Origin: CAXPZW01 sp964221845
Lineage (GTDB): Bacteria > Bacteroidota > Bacteroidia > Flavobacteriales_D > Sanyastnellaceae
DNA: 64,000 nt
Assembly: GCA_964221845.1 (NCBI GenBank)
Contig: CAXPZW010000055.1
Location: 62,001-126,000, forward strand
Reading direction: 5' to 3'
Made by a program: the position numbers and the translations under genes. Below the pieces are notes generated by a model that was not told the origin of the DNA, did no database searches, and was given only the letters and a program-made list of their open reading frames with translations. Positions 41,347 to 49,218 of the stretch are shown piece by piece. Position 1 is the first letter of the stretch. The number at the start of each line of letters is the position of its first letter.

Positions 41347-42857
41347 TAGTCCCACCGTATCGCCTTCACCGGCGAAATCCGCGTCACATACAACGCAGGC
41401 AGCACCAAGAACAGCACACAGGTAGCCAGCGTGCCCACGTTGAGGGCAAACATCATCCACCAATCAAACGCGATGGGCACTGTGTCTACAAAGTAGTTGG
41501 CCGGGTCTAGGGTGATGAACTCCCATTGGGACTGCGCCATGCAGAGACCTATTCCCAGAAGATTTCCCAGGACTACCCCACGACCAATAATGTGGGAGGC
41601 GTTGCGCAGGAAGATGCGAATGACCGCGCCATCGGTGATACCAAGTGCTTTGAGCAGGCCAATCATGCGGGTTTTCTCCAAGATGATGATCAGCATGGCC
41701 GAGGTCATGTTGATCACCGAAATGAACACCACCAGTGCGATGATGATGATCACGTTAATGTCCAGCGAACGTAGCCAATTGAAGAGCTCCGCGTTTTGCA
41801 TGAGCACGTTGCGGGTCTGCAGGTAAAAGGGAATCTGTTTGAAGACTTCATCGTCTTGATCGAGCACCTTCTCGTAGTCGGCGATCGTGATTTCAAACCC
41901 GCCGGTGTAGTGCTGGTAGCTTCCGCCGGAGGTGGTGAGTTCGGTTTCCAATCCGCAGGTGCAACAAGCTGGATCGGGGCCAGGAGTGACGGTGATCCAA
42001 GCGGTGTCGGGCAGGGTTTCAATGCGGTCCTTGACGATGAGCTGGTAGGTGCCGGCCACGCAGGGGTCGACCTCTACGTTGGCTTTTCCGTAGGCGTCCG
42101 GATCGTCCCAAATCAGGCGGCGCACCGGGTCGCCCCCAAAGCCCAACCCTTCAAGCACAAGGGTGCCGGCGACGGAATCTACGTTGGCGCGGATTTGCGC
42201 TTCCAGTCCCCAACCGCTGCTCTTGGCCACGTGAAGTTGATCCACAAACACGTATTGGCGGTCGTACTCTTCCAGGCCCGTTTCGTAGATGCCCGCCACG
42301 GTGAAGGTACGGGGCTTGATGTCGGTGGTTTGTTGCACCACGTATACGCGCACGCGGTCGTCCACCTCCAGCTCAAGGCGGCGTGCTTGCCAGGCCGAGA
42401 TCATGATTTCGCGTTCCGAAGATGCGCCAATACGCAGGATGCGACCGGCCGAAAGGTGCTGGGCAAAAAAGGTCGAATCAAAGTCCGAAGCGATGCCCTT
42501 GATAACCACGCCTTGCAGGTTGTCTGTGGTCTCCATGATGCCCGGCTTGAGGGCAAATTGTTGAATGTGGCGGATGGAAGGGTCTTCGGTGATGGTGTGG
42601 TAAAAGTCCTGGGCGGCCTCGATGCGTTCGCTTTCGGTGGAGGAATCGTTGGAAGAGGACACCACCTGGATGTGTGCGCCAAAGCCCACAGCCTTCTCGC
42701 GGATCTCGCGCTGGAAGCCTTTGAGCACGCACACCGAGGCCATCATCAAAGCCACGCCCACAGCGATGGCACCGGTAGCGATGCGCACGATCGGGCGACT
42801 GAGTTTGTTCTCAGGGCTGCGCAACATGCGCCGGGCTATGCGTCGTTCTATGCTCAG
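41346..42857 (-). CDS. LolE/FtsX-type lipoprotein-release ABC permease
   Basis: About 500 aa. One N-terminal membrane segment (TGAIAVGVALMMASVCVLKG), a periplasmic domain starting VGFGAHIQVVSSSND, and three C-terminal segments with the FtsX pattern (INVIIIIALVVFISVINMTS, LEKTRMIGLLKALGITD, FDWWMMFALNVGTLATCVLF). The family extracts lipoproteins from the inner membrane; no ATPase is adjacent. The periplasmic part carries an extra segment with a Cys cluster (GPDPACCTCGLE). The first ATG is at 42827, but homologues need the residues SIERRIARR encoded just before it; the only in-frame start-like codon is CTG at 42857, giving M-SIERRIARRMLRSPENK. I use that start. Confidence 0.85.
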   Translation of the reverse strand: MSIERRIARRMLRSPENKLSRPIVRIATGAIAVGVALMMASVCVLKGFQREIREKAVGFGAHIQVVSSSNDSSTESERIEAAQDFYHTITEDPSIRHIQQFALKPGIMETTDNLQGVVIKGIASDFDSTFFAQHLSAGRILRIGASSEREIMISAWQARRLELEVDDRVRVYVVQQTTDIKPRTFTVAGIYETGLEEYDRQYVFVDQLHVAKSSGWGLEAQIRANVDSVAGTLVLEGLGFGGDPVRRLIWDDPDAYGKANVEVDPCVAGTYQLIVKDRIETLPDTAWITVTPGPDPACCTCGLETELTTSGGSYQHYTGGFEITIADYEKVLDQDDEVFKQIPFYLQTRNVLMQNAELFNWLRSLDINVIIIIALVVFISVINMTSAMLIIILEKTRMIGLLKALGITDGAVIRIFLRNASHIIGRGVVLGNLLGIGLCMAQSQWEFITLDPANYFVDTVPIAFDWWMMFALNVGTLATCVLFLVLPALYVTRISPVKAIRWD

Positions 42858-42926
42858 GGCATGGAGTTTGCGTCAAAAATAGCAACCCACGCCCCCGGTT
42901 GCATGAACTCGTTTAACTTCCACCCC

Positions 42927-44144
42927 ATGAAAGTTCAGGTCCTGCTCTTGTGCCTCATCAGTATCCTGGCCTGCGGCCAACCCGAACCGGTGCCCGCTCC
43001 CGGCCATTTGGACGCCCCGGCTGAAATCACCCTCATGACTGGCGCCGAGCGCCTGGACCTCTACCTGCCCATCCTCAAAGACAAGCGCGTGGGCATCATT
43101 GCGAATGCTACTTCCCTGGTGGAAGGCACCCACTTGGTAGACACGCTGCTTGCGCGAGGCATCAATGTGGCCAAGGTGTTTGCACCCGAACACGGCTTCC
43201 GCGGCAACAAGTCGGACGGTGCTACCATCGTGGATGAAGTCGACAGCAAAACCGGTGTGCCGGTGCTCTCGGTATACGGCAAAACCAAAAAGCCCACGCC
43301 GCAGATGCTTGAGGGGCTCGACATTCTGGTGTTTGACATCCAGGATGTGGGCGTGCGGTGCTACACCTTCATCTCCACCATGCATCTGTGCATGGAGGCC
43401 GCCGCCGAGCATAAACTGCCCTTTGTGGTACTCGACCGCCCCAACCCCAACGGCTTTTACTTCGACGGGCCCCTGATGCAGGAGCGCCACATGAGTTTTG
43501 TGGGCATGCATCCGATTCCGCTGGTGCACGGTTTGACCGTAGGCGAGCTCGCCAACATGATCGACCAAGAAAAGTGGCTCGACACCGAATCTTATTTGGA
43601 CCTCACGGTGGTGCCCTGCATGGGCTACACCCACGGTGACCAGTATGCGTTGCCTGTGGCGCCCTCCCCCAACTTGCCCAACATGGATGCGGTGTACCTC
43701 TACCCTTCCTTGGTGCTGCTGGAAGCCACCGTCACCAGTGTTGGACGTGGTACAGACAAACCTTTCCAACGGGCCGGATTCCCGGGCAATGCCGAGGGGA
43801 TAGTGGAATGGACGCCGGTGTCCATGCCCGGGGTATCACTCCACCCCAAGGCCGAGGGCGAGGTGTGTAGCGGGTGGAATGCTACCGCGGTTGACGTCAA
43901 CTACACCTTTAACAAGCAACAATTGGACTTGCGCTGGATGTTGCGCACGCACCAGGCACACGGGGACTCCGAGGCGTTCTTCAACCGCGCCAAGTTCTTT
44001 GATCAACTGGCGGGCACCGGTGCGTACCGCCGTTCCATCCAAGCTGGATTCGACGAAACCACCATCCGCGCAACCTGGGAGTCCGATTTGGCGTCTTATG
44101 CCAAACTGCGCAGCAAGTATTTGCTCTACCCTGATTTTAAGTAA
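42927..44144 (+). CDS. namZ: DUF1343 / NamZ-type exo-beta-N-acetylmuramidase lipoprotein
   Basis: 405 aa. Lipoprotein signal MKVQVLLLCLISILACGQP. The DUF1343 sequence is clear: VGIIANATSLVEGTHLVDTL, VFAPEHGFRG, LSVYGKTKKPTPQMLEGLDI, FDIQDVGVRCYTFISTMHLC, VLDRPNPNGFYFDGPLM, VVPCMGYTHGD and the end W-x-x-D-L-x-x-Y-x-x-L-R-S-K-Y-L-L-Y. NamZ of Bacillus removes terminal MurNAc from peptidoglycan fragments (known family). It is exported and probably recycles wall sugars. ATG 42927 gives the signal; the frame runs much further upstream as a shadow of the LolE gene. Confidence 0.9.
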   Translation: MKVQVLLLCLISILACGQPEPVPAPGHLDAPAEITLMTGAERLDLYLPILKDKRVGIIANATSLVEGTHLVDTLLARGINVAKVFAPEHGFRGNKSDGATIVDEVDSKTGVPVLSVYGKTKKPTPQMLEGLDILVFDIQDVGVRCYTFISTMHLCMEAAAEHKLPFVVLDRPNPNGFYFDGPLMQERHMSFVGMHPIPLVHGLTVGELANMIDQEKWLDTESYLDLTVVPCMGYTHGDQYALPVAPSPNLPNMDAVYLYPSLVLLEATVTSVGRGTDKPFQRAGFPGNAEGIVEWTPVSMPGVSLHPKAEGEVCSGWNATAVDVNYTFNKQQLDLRWMLRTHQAHGDSEAFFNRAKFFDQLAGTGAYRRSIQAGFDETTIRATWESDLASYAKLRSKYLLYPDFK

Positions 44145-44172
44145 CTTCGGCTGCCCTGAAAAAAGCAACACC

Positions 44173-44694
44173 ATGAATCGATTCAAGCTTGCCTTCATTG
44201 CCCTGCTGGGAGCCATTGTGCTGGCCGGCTGCCAGGAGAACACGGAGTTCGAAAACCCCGTCTACACCTGCGAATGCGGATCTGTAAGCTGGAACGGTGC
44301 GGCGTACGATTTCCTGATGGCAGAATACCTCCACCAGCCCGACACCAACCTGTTGTCGCGCCGATACTACACCACCACCAACGTGGCTGTGGAAGGAGAA
44401 ACCGAGCCACACCACCTGAACATCTCATTCTACGTGGAGGATGTCACCAACCAGTTCTTCACTGCTGAGGACGATTCACTGGCCATCAAAATTGAAGAGG
44501 TCAATTACAACGAAAGCTTTATCCAAATTCGCGAGTACCAAGCCGACTTTGCGGCCATCGAAGTGGTTCCTGCGTTGTTGAACGGCCCCGAGCAAGTCAC
44601 CTTTTTGATGCAGGTGACCGAGTACATCAACGGCAGCCCCGCAGGCTTCCCATTTGAAGTGCAGGGCGTGTTTACCGTTCCTGTGTTCTACTGA
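44173..44694 (+). CDS. Hypothetical lipoprotein
   Basis: 173 aa. Lipoprotein signal MNRFKLAFIALLGAIVLAGC, then an acidic mature protein with two early Cys (VYTCECGSVSWNG) and beta-strand patterning (PHHLNISFYVEDVTNQFFTA). No family recognised. ATG 44173, 28 bases after namZ, so probably co-transcribed with it. It ends 2 bases before the stop of the convergent SGNH gene. Confidence 0.7.
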   Translation: MNRFKLAFIALLGAIVLAGCQENTEFENPVYTCECGSVSWNGAAYDFLMAEYLHQPDTNLLSRRYYTTTNVAVEGETEPHHLNISFYVEDVTNQFFTAEDDSLAIKIEEVNYNESFIQIREYQADFAAIEVVPALLNGPEQVTFLMQVTEYINGSPAGFPFEVQGVFTVPVFY

Positions 44695-44696
44695 GT

Positions 44697-45962
44697 CTAG
44701 CGGCGAATCACCACACGGTTCGCACCCAAGCGCGCACCGTTTTCCCAAACTTCCACCAAGTATACTCCGGCGGGCAATTCGGCCACGTCCCACACCAATT
44801 GTGGTCCGCGGAGTTGGTCTTCACGTACCACGGCGCCGGTCATGTCACGCAATTGCACGATGGCGCTGCTACTGCTGCTTACGGGCTGGATGCGCAGCAC
44901 GTCTGTTGCTGGGTTGGGGAAAATGTTCCACCCCTGCTCGTCGAGTTCATTGACGTTGATGCTGCCTTCAATGACCACCGAATCCAAGTAGGACACTGCC
45001 TGGGAGCAAGAGCTGTAGGCCACGTAGTCAAAGTAGGTGGTTTCGGTGAGGAACAGCTGGTTCACATCGCCATCTTGCCACACAAATTCCTGGCTACCGG
45101 TATTCACCACAACGCTATCGACATAGCTACTGGTGCTCACCTCAATGGTGTAGCCGAAAGGTCCTTCCTCGATGTCCAAGCTGGCCTGGATCAAATCATA
45201 CTGGCGCCAGAAACCGGGCGCGTCTTGCCAAACGTCCCAAACGGCATTGTCAATGACCTGGCTGTCGTCAAAGTCCAAACCTGCATCGAAGACAGAAGTA
45301 CTCGGGTTTTCGCCAAACATGGCCACGAACATCGTGCTGGCTGCCAAATAGCTTCCGGCCAATGACGGGTGCGATCCATCCTCATCAAACAAGTCGAGTG
45401 AGGTGCCCAAGAATACATCTTCCCACACCACACCAACGGGAGCACACCATGAGGTGTTCAGGTCGCACGCCTCGAGGTAGTTGTTGGTCAGCAATTCCTG
45501 CATGCCTTCATAGGTACATACTGGGGGCCAGTTGTCGCAGTTTTGGGTGTCTCCCTCTTCGCGTCCCCAAGTCATGTAGAACAGCGGGATGGCGCAGTCG
45601 TTGTTGTCGCGGATGAAATTCACAAGGTATTCCGCTGCGGGGAAGAAATCGGCTTCCACTTGAACATCTGGAAAGGAAGGAATTTGGCTCTGCTCCTGCA
45701 GCACCACAAAGTCCCAACCGCCCTCAGCGATCAGGTCGAGCGAAGTATCATTGGAAGCGTGGTCCTGCAGGGTGTACCCGCCCGGTGTATTGGATGCTGT
45801 TTCCACCACATGGCCCATATCTGCGGCCAGATCGGTCAGCAGTTGGGGCAAATCGTTGTAGTAGGTGTAGCTGTTGCCCAAAAACAGGACGCGTGTGGTG
45901 TCTTGAGCTTGGCTGGAAGACACCAGAGCACATACGGCCAAAAGGATGAAGAGGTGTTTCAT
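44697..45962 (-). CDS. Secreted SGNH-type hydrolase with type IX secretion tail
   Basis: 421 aa. Signal MKHLFILLAVCALVSSSQAQ. Block I RVLFLGNSYTYYNDLPQLL (GNS-Y in place of GDS), WDFVVLQEQSQIPSF (block with Q/E), and FDEDGSHPSLAGSYLAA (D-x-x-H) are SGNH hydrolase motifs. A C-terminal Por-type sorting domain follows (WNIFPNPATDVLRI..., LPAGVYLVEVWENG), so it is exported by the type IX system and surface anchored. Substrate (ester or glycan acyl) unknown. It faces the namZ operon tail to tail. Confidence 0.87.
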   Translation of the reverse strand: MKHLFILLAVCALVSSSQAQDTTRVLFLGNSYTYYNDLPQLLTDLAADMGHVVETASNTPGGYTLQDHASNDTSLDLIAEGGWDFVVLQEQSQIPSFPDVQVEADFFPAAEYLVNFIRDNNDCAIPLFYMTWGREEGDTQNCDNWPPVCTYEGMQELLTNNYLEACDLNTSWCAPVGVVWEDVFLGTSLDLFDEDGSHPSLAGSYLAASTMFVAMFGENPSTSVFDAGLDFDDSQVIDNAVWDVWQDAPGFWRQYDLIQASLDIEEGPFGYTIEVSTSSYVDSVVVNTGSQEFVWQDGDVNQLFLTETTYFDYVAYSSCSQAVSYLDSVVIEGSINVNELDEQGWNIFPNPATDVLRIQPVSSSSSAIVQLRDMTGAVVREDQLRGPQLVWDVAELPAGVYLVEVWENGARLGANRVVIRR

Positions 45963-45980
45963 TGCTGTTGCGGTTACGCA

Positions 45981-46259
45981 TTAGGAACCACACTCAGGCT
46001 CAAAAGGTTGGCTCGAAGTCGGAGTTTCGGGCGCATTTTCTTGCTTCTCGGTGCGTTCCGCCTCAAAAATGAGATACAGAAGTAGCAGAGCGATCAGGAC
46101 AAATAGGAAGAGTCGGCGGTCCTTGTAGAGCGGCTTGCGGTGGATGTCGTGCGCAAGTTTCTGGTACCCGGTCACCACCTTGCCGAAGTCTTTGTACTTC
46201 GAAAGGTCCTCCTTGGGCGGAGCCTCTGGGGGTGTATGGTCGAGTTTGAACTTACGCAT
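45981..46259 (-). CDS. Small membrane protein downstream of ECF sigma factor
   Basis: 92 aa with a single C-terminal-half membrane segment (LFLFVLIALLLLYLIFEAER) and a basic, Pro-rich N-terminus (MRKFKLDHTPPEAPPKED). It starts inside the last 8 bases of the sigma gene (46252-46259), so translation is coupled. Such coupling suggests an anti-sigma-like or membrane partner, but no zinc-binding or anti-sigma motif is visible; function unknown. ATG 46259; an upstream frame start adds three residues. Confidence 0.7.
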   Translation of the reverse strand: MRKFKLDHTPPEAPPKEDLSKYKDFGKVVTGYQKLAHDIHRKPLYKDRRLFLFVLIALLLLYLIFEAERTEKQENAPETPTSSQPFEPECGS

Positions 46260-46803
46260 CGGATGCAAAGATTGCTTTTTTCAGAGCGCTGAGCGCGCGG
46301 TAGGTGCGGACTTTGGCGTTGTCTTCGCTGATGGCGAGCAAGGTGCCCATCTCGGCAAAGCGGCGGCCTTCGAAGTAGCGGAGCTCGATGAGCATGACCT
46401 GTTCTTCGTTCAAAGCGTTGAGCCCGTTGATCAGTCGTTGGCGTTGGTGGTCGGAGTGGTTGCCTTGTTCAAATTCGTCCAACAAGCGGTCCACCACTTG
46501 GGGCCCCAACGGCACCTCTGCGCGTCGTTTGGCCTGGCGGAAGTACATGTTGACCTCGTTGATGGCAATGCGCATGAGCCAAGCGCCGAGCCCCACGCCC
46601 CGGTGTTTGTACTTGCCAATGGCCGAGAGCGCCTTGGAGAAGGTCTGGGAGGTCAGGTCAGCTGCCAAGTCCTTGTCCTTGACCCTGCTCCACACAAAGC
46701 GGAACACCTCCTCAAAGTAGTGCTCATACAACGGCGCAAACAGCCGCGGGTCGCGCTGGGCGGCGGCAATGAGCTTGGCTTCGTTGACAAGTGGAGCGTT
46801 CAG
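46252..46803 (-). CDS. ECF sigma-70-family sigma factor
   Basis: About 183 aa. Region 2 (LYEHYFEEVFRFVWSRVKDK, LAADLTSQTFSKALSAIGKY, GAWLMRIAINEVNMYFR) and region 4 (LNEEQVMLIELRYFEGRRFA, GTLLAISEDNAKVRTYRALS) are typical. Region 2 begins LIAAAQRDPRLFAPLYEHY; the first TTG (46731) falls after the conserved DPR, and no ATG, GTG or TTG is in frame upstream before a stop. CTG at 46803 gives M-NAPLVNEAKLIAAAQRDPR, which matches homologues' length, so I use it. Translationally coupled to a small membrane protein. Confidence 0.85.
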   Translation of the reverse strand: MNAPLVNEAKLIAAAQRDPRLFAPLYEHYFEEVFRFVWSRVKDKDLAADLTSQTFSKALSAIGKYKHRGVGLGAWLMRIAINEVNMYFRQAKRRAEVPLGPQVVDRLLDEFEQGNHSDHQRQRLINGLNALNEEQVMLIELRYFEGRRFAEMGTLLAISEDNAKVRTYRALSALKKAIFASDA

Positions 46804-46923
46804 GGTTAGCCGGGTTGGTACAGGTACAATGCCTGTTGGTCGTTTCGGAACACAATCTATAAAAAGCGCTCAAGTGAAACCTTCCCAAGTGTGATCCGTA
46901 TGGAAAAGGGAATTCAATGCTAC

Positions 46924-47298
46924 ATGTCTAAGTATCTGCTTCTTGCCCTGATGGGATCCCTCCCATTCGCCTCCCAAAACGACGTCGCACGTTACGTACT
47001 GCGCAAACACGACAGCGGCAACCCGTATGTGGTGTTCTTCTGCAAAGGCGCCGACAACGAAAAGGTCAAGGAGGAACTCTACTACCCCAGCGGCCAGCTC
47101 GAAAACGTGGGCCACTTCCAAAACGGCCTCGAGCACGGCGAGTGGATTTACTATTGGCCCAATGGCGAGGTCAAGTCCTTTGAGTATTACGAAAAAGGCA
47201 AAGAAGAAGGCCTGCACTACGAATGCAACGAAAAAGGCAAACGCATCCGCGAAACCGAATGGAAGCGCGGCGTCTTGGTTTCGCAGCGCGACGTCTAG
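46924..47298 (+). CDS. Secreted MORN-repeat / YwqK-like protein
   Basis: 124 aa. A signal-like start MSKYLLLALMGSLPFAS and three MORN-like repeats (ELYYPSGQLENVGHFQNG, EHGEWIYYWPNGEVKSFEYY, GLHYECNEKGKRIRETEWKR). The fold occurs in YwqK-family antitoxin-like proteins, but here there is no toxin beside it, so a general surface-binding role is likelier. The ATG at 46924 gives the signal; a longer start at 46891 would not. It runs tail to tail with pdeM, directly abutting it (stop at 47298, pdeM stop at 47299). Confidence 0.7.
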   Translation: MSKYLLLALMGSLPFASQNDVARYVLRKHDSGNPYVVFFCKGADNEKVKEELYYPSGQLENVGHFQNGLEHGEWIYYWPNGEVKSFEYYEKGKEEGLHYECNEKGKRIRETEWKRGVLVSQRDV

Positions 47299-47958
47299 TT
47301 AGACCCCAATCACCTTTTTCCCGGTGGAAACAAACACCTGATCCCCTTTGACCGGACGCACGCGGTGGGTCCCGGTCATGCTCCCAAACGCAGGCAACAC
47401 CGCCTGGTACTTTCCAAACCAATAGCACGGCAACCGCATGTGTTCTGATCCCGCTCCGCGCAGGGTAACGGCAGGATGAATGTGCCCGCACAAAATGTAC
47501 TTGGCCTGCGGACCGTCTACCGGCTCGTGCACCAATCGGAACGGCCCGCGGTCCCAGGTGGTGACCACCTCCAGGCCTTGTGAGGTGTACTGCGCGTCGT
47601 CCATGAATTCGTGGTTGCCCTTGACCAGAACTGCACGAACATCCGGGTAGTTGGCCTGAAAATCGGCAAACACGTCCCACTCCCGGTTGCGTTTGCTATG
47701 GTAGAGGTCGCCTAAAAACACCACCGTCTCAGGCGTATACCGGTCGTACAGTATGGACAGGTTCCAACAGTTTTCTTGAAAGGCCCGCAACGGAACCGGA
47801 ATGCCATTGGCCGCATAGTGGCCTGCCTTGCCTACATGGACATCGCTGACGATCAACGTATTTTTTCCAGGCCACCACACCGCACACAGCGGGTGGAGCT
47901 CCAGGTGCTCCCCTTGAATCTCGACGGACAGGGTATGGACGTGATCGTTTGGTTGCAT
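47299..47958 (-). CDS. pdeM: PdeM-type ligase-associated metallophosphoesterase
   Basis: 219 aa. Calcineurin-like motifs: VSDVHVGKAGHYAANG (D-x-H), VFLGDLYHSKRNREWD (GD-x-x), VLVKGNHEFMDD (GNH[E/D]) and ILCGHIHPAVTLRGAGS (GHIHP). These features define PdeM, the DNA repair-linked phosphodiesterase next to bacterial ligase/helicase (Lhr/LigD) clusters; those partners are not in the window. ATG 47958. Confidence 0.87.
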   Translation of the reverse strand: MQPNDHVHTLSVEIQGEHLELHPLCAVWWPGKNTLIVSDVHVGKAGHYAANGIPVPLRAFQENCWNLSILYDRYTPETVVFLGDLYHSKRNREWDVFADFQANYPDVRAVLVKGNHEFMDDAQYTSQGLEVVTTWDRGPFRLVHEPVDGPQAKYILCGHIHPAVTLRGAGSEHMRLPCYWFGKYQAVLPAFGSMTGTHRVRPVKGDQVFVSTGKKVIGV

Positions 47959-48371
47959 AACCGAATGAGGGTCTGGACGGATTCATGCATGGCCCCAGCA
48001 TCTGTTGGCTTTTTACATCCCAGATCACCGCGAAAATCAAGGAATGAATCTCAAGTAAAAATACCATGGGTCTGCACCATCTGCTCGGTACAACATGACT
48101 TTTTCATCCATACGGCACACGAATTACACACGCGCGCTACAAGCAAAGCTGTCTCACTTTACTCGCTCGTGTCTTGCCTGATGCATATGCGCGCCTGTTC
48201 ACACGACAGGGATAACGTTCTTCATCCCGAAACGAATTCCAGATCCATCGGAGTTTGTCCACATTTTTGCTTTGGTACAAAAATTGTCTAACGAGATGCA
48301 TAACACCTTTTTTCCGATGTTTGACCTGCTCCTCGGAGCGTGTAAGGCATTTAACTCAAACCCTCTGTATC
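47959..48371. other. Gene-free spacer upstream of the outer-membrane protein gene
   Basis: A 413-base AT-richer region. No convincing frame (the ATG-started frame to 48255 reads into spacer). A TTTG (48320-48323) with 19 bases to TAAG is a partial -33/-7 match for the 48372 gene. Otherwise nothing. Confidence 0.4.
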
Positions 48372-49019
48372 ATGAATTTATTTAAAAAATTGGCGCTGCT
48401 TTCGGTTGCCACTTTCTGCCTGAGTGCAGGTGCACAGGCTCAACTGGACGTCAAGTTCAACTTCCTTGGCTTCCTTTTCAACCAATACCAAGTTGGTGGG
48501 GAGTATGTACTCTCAGAAGAAATGTCCACCGGTGCGTTCGCCAGTTACAGCGTATGGAACCTCGAAACCACCACCTTTGATGTCGACGGAAACCTTGTAA
48601 GTGAAGAATACAAGCTTACCGGTCTTTCCGTGATCCCAAATGTGCGTTTCTACTTCAACCCAGACGACGATTGTGACGGCTACTTTGCCGAGGGTTACCT
48701 CAAGTGGCGTCAACGTAAGTCAACGAATCAGAGCATTTACGTGCCAGAAACCAATGCATTCGGTGGAACCGATTACACCTTGTATAACTATGACGTCACT
48801 CAGAGCGCAACAGCACTCGGTGTAGGTTTTGGTCGCAAGTGGATGACCAATGTTGGCTTCTTCGCAGAGACCTTTGCTGGCATCGGGAAGAACCTCATTG
48901 AAAACACCAAATACTCCGAAGATGCCGTCACAGAATACTACGAGGCAAACGACAATACTGACCTGAATTGGGCGGGTATTGACCTCCGTTTGGCATTTAA
49001 CGTAGGCTGGCGCTTCTAA
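48372..49019 (+). CDS. Outer-membrane-type beta-barrel protein (hypothetical)
   Basis: 215 aa with signal MNLFKKLALLSVATFCLSAG AQAQ. The rest is amphipathic strands with aromatic ends (FNFLGFLFNQYQVGGEYVL, TGAFASYSVWNLETTTFDVD, VRFYFNPDDDCDGYFAEGYL) and a C-terminal W-R-F, all marks of an 8-10 strand outer-membrane barrel (DUF3575-like). Composition is lower in GC than neighbours, as expected for a highly expressed barrel. ATG 48372; a strong terminator follows at 49043. Role unknown; possible porin or surface structural protein. Confidence 0.8.
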   Translation: MNLFKKLALLSVATFCLSAGAQAQLDVKFNFLGFLFNQYQVGGEYVLSEEMSTGAFASYSVWNLETTTFDVDGNLVSEEYKLTGLSVIPNVRFYFNPDDDCDGYFAEGYLKWRQRKSTNQSIYVPETNAFGGTDYTLYNYDVTQSATALGVGFGRKWMTNVGFFAETFAGIGKNLIENTKYSEDAVTEYYEANDNTDLNWAGIDLRLAFNVGWRF

Positions 49020-49042
49020 CAAGCAGTCGATCTCATATCAAC

Positions 49043-49073
49043 AAGCCGTGCCCAGTGGGCACGGCTTTTTTTA
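49043..49073 (+). terminator. Terminator of the outer-membrane protein gene
   Basis: AGCCGTGCCC (49044-49053) with GGGCACGGCT (49057-49066) and a long T run. Confidence 0.9.
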
Positions 49074-49165
49074 TGTCTCTTTTCTCGGAAATCAGCTGCT
49101 GTACAGTACACCCGAATCCGGATCGACCTGTCCCCAGACCCTGAGCAACCTCGAGTAATGCCACA

Positions 49166-49196
49166 TAAAAAAACCGCGTCCATCTGGACGCGGTTT
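49166..49196 (-). terminator. Terminator of acn
   Basis: AAACCGCGTCC (49171-49181) with GGACGCGGTTT (49186-49196), 4-base loop, T run on the minus strand, 22 bases after the acn stop. Confidence 0.88.
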
Positions 49197-49218
49197 TCAG
49201 TATCACAAAGGGAAGGTC

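Noticed and set aside
41796..42926. Long plus-strand frame running into namZ
   Set aside because: The upstream part is antisense to the LolE-type permease; the real start is the lipoprotein Met at 42927.
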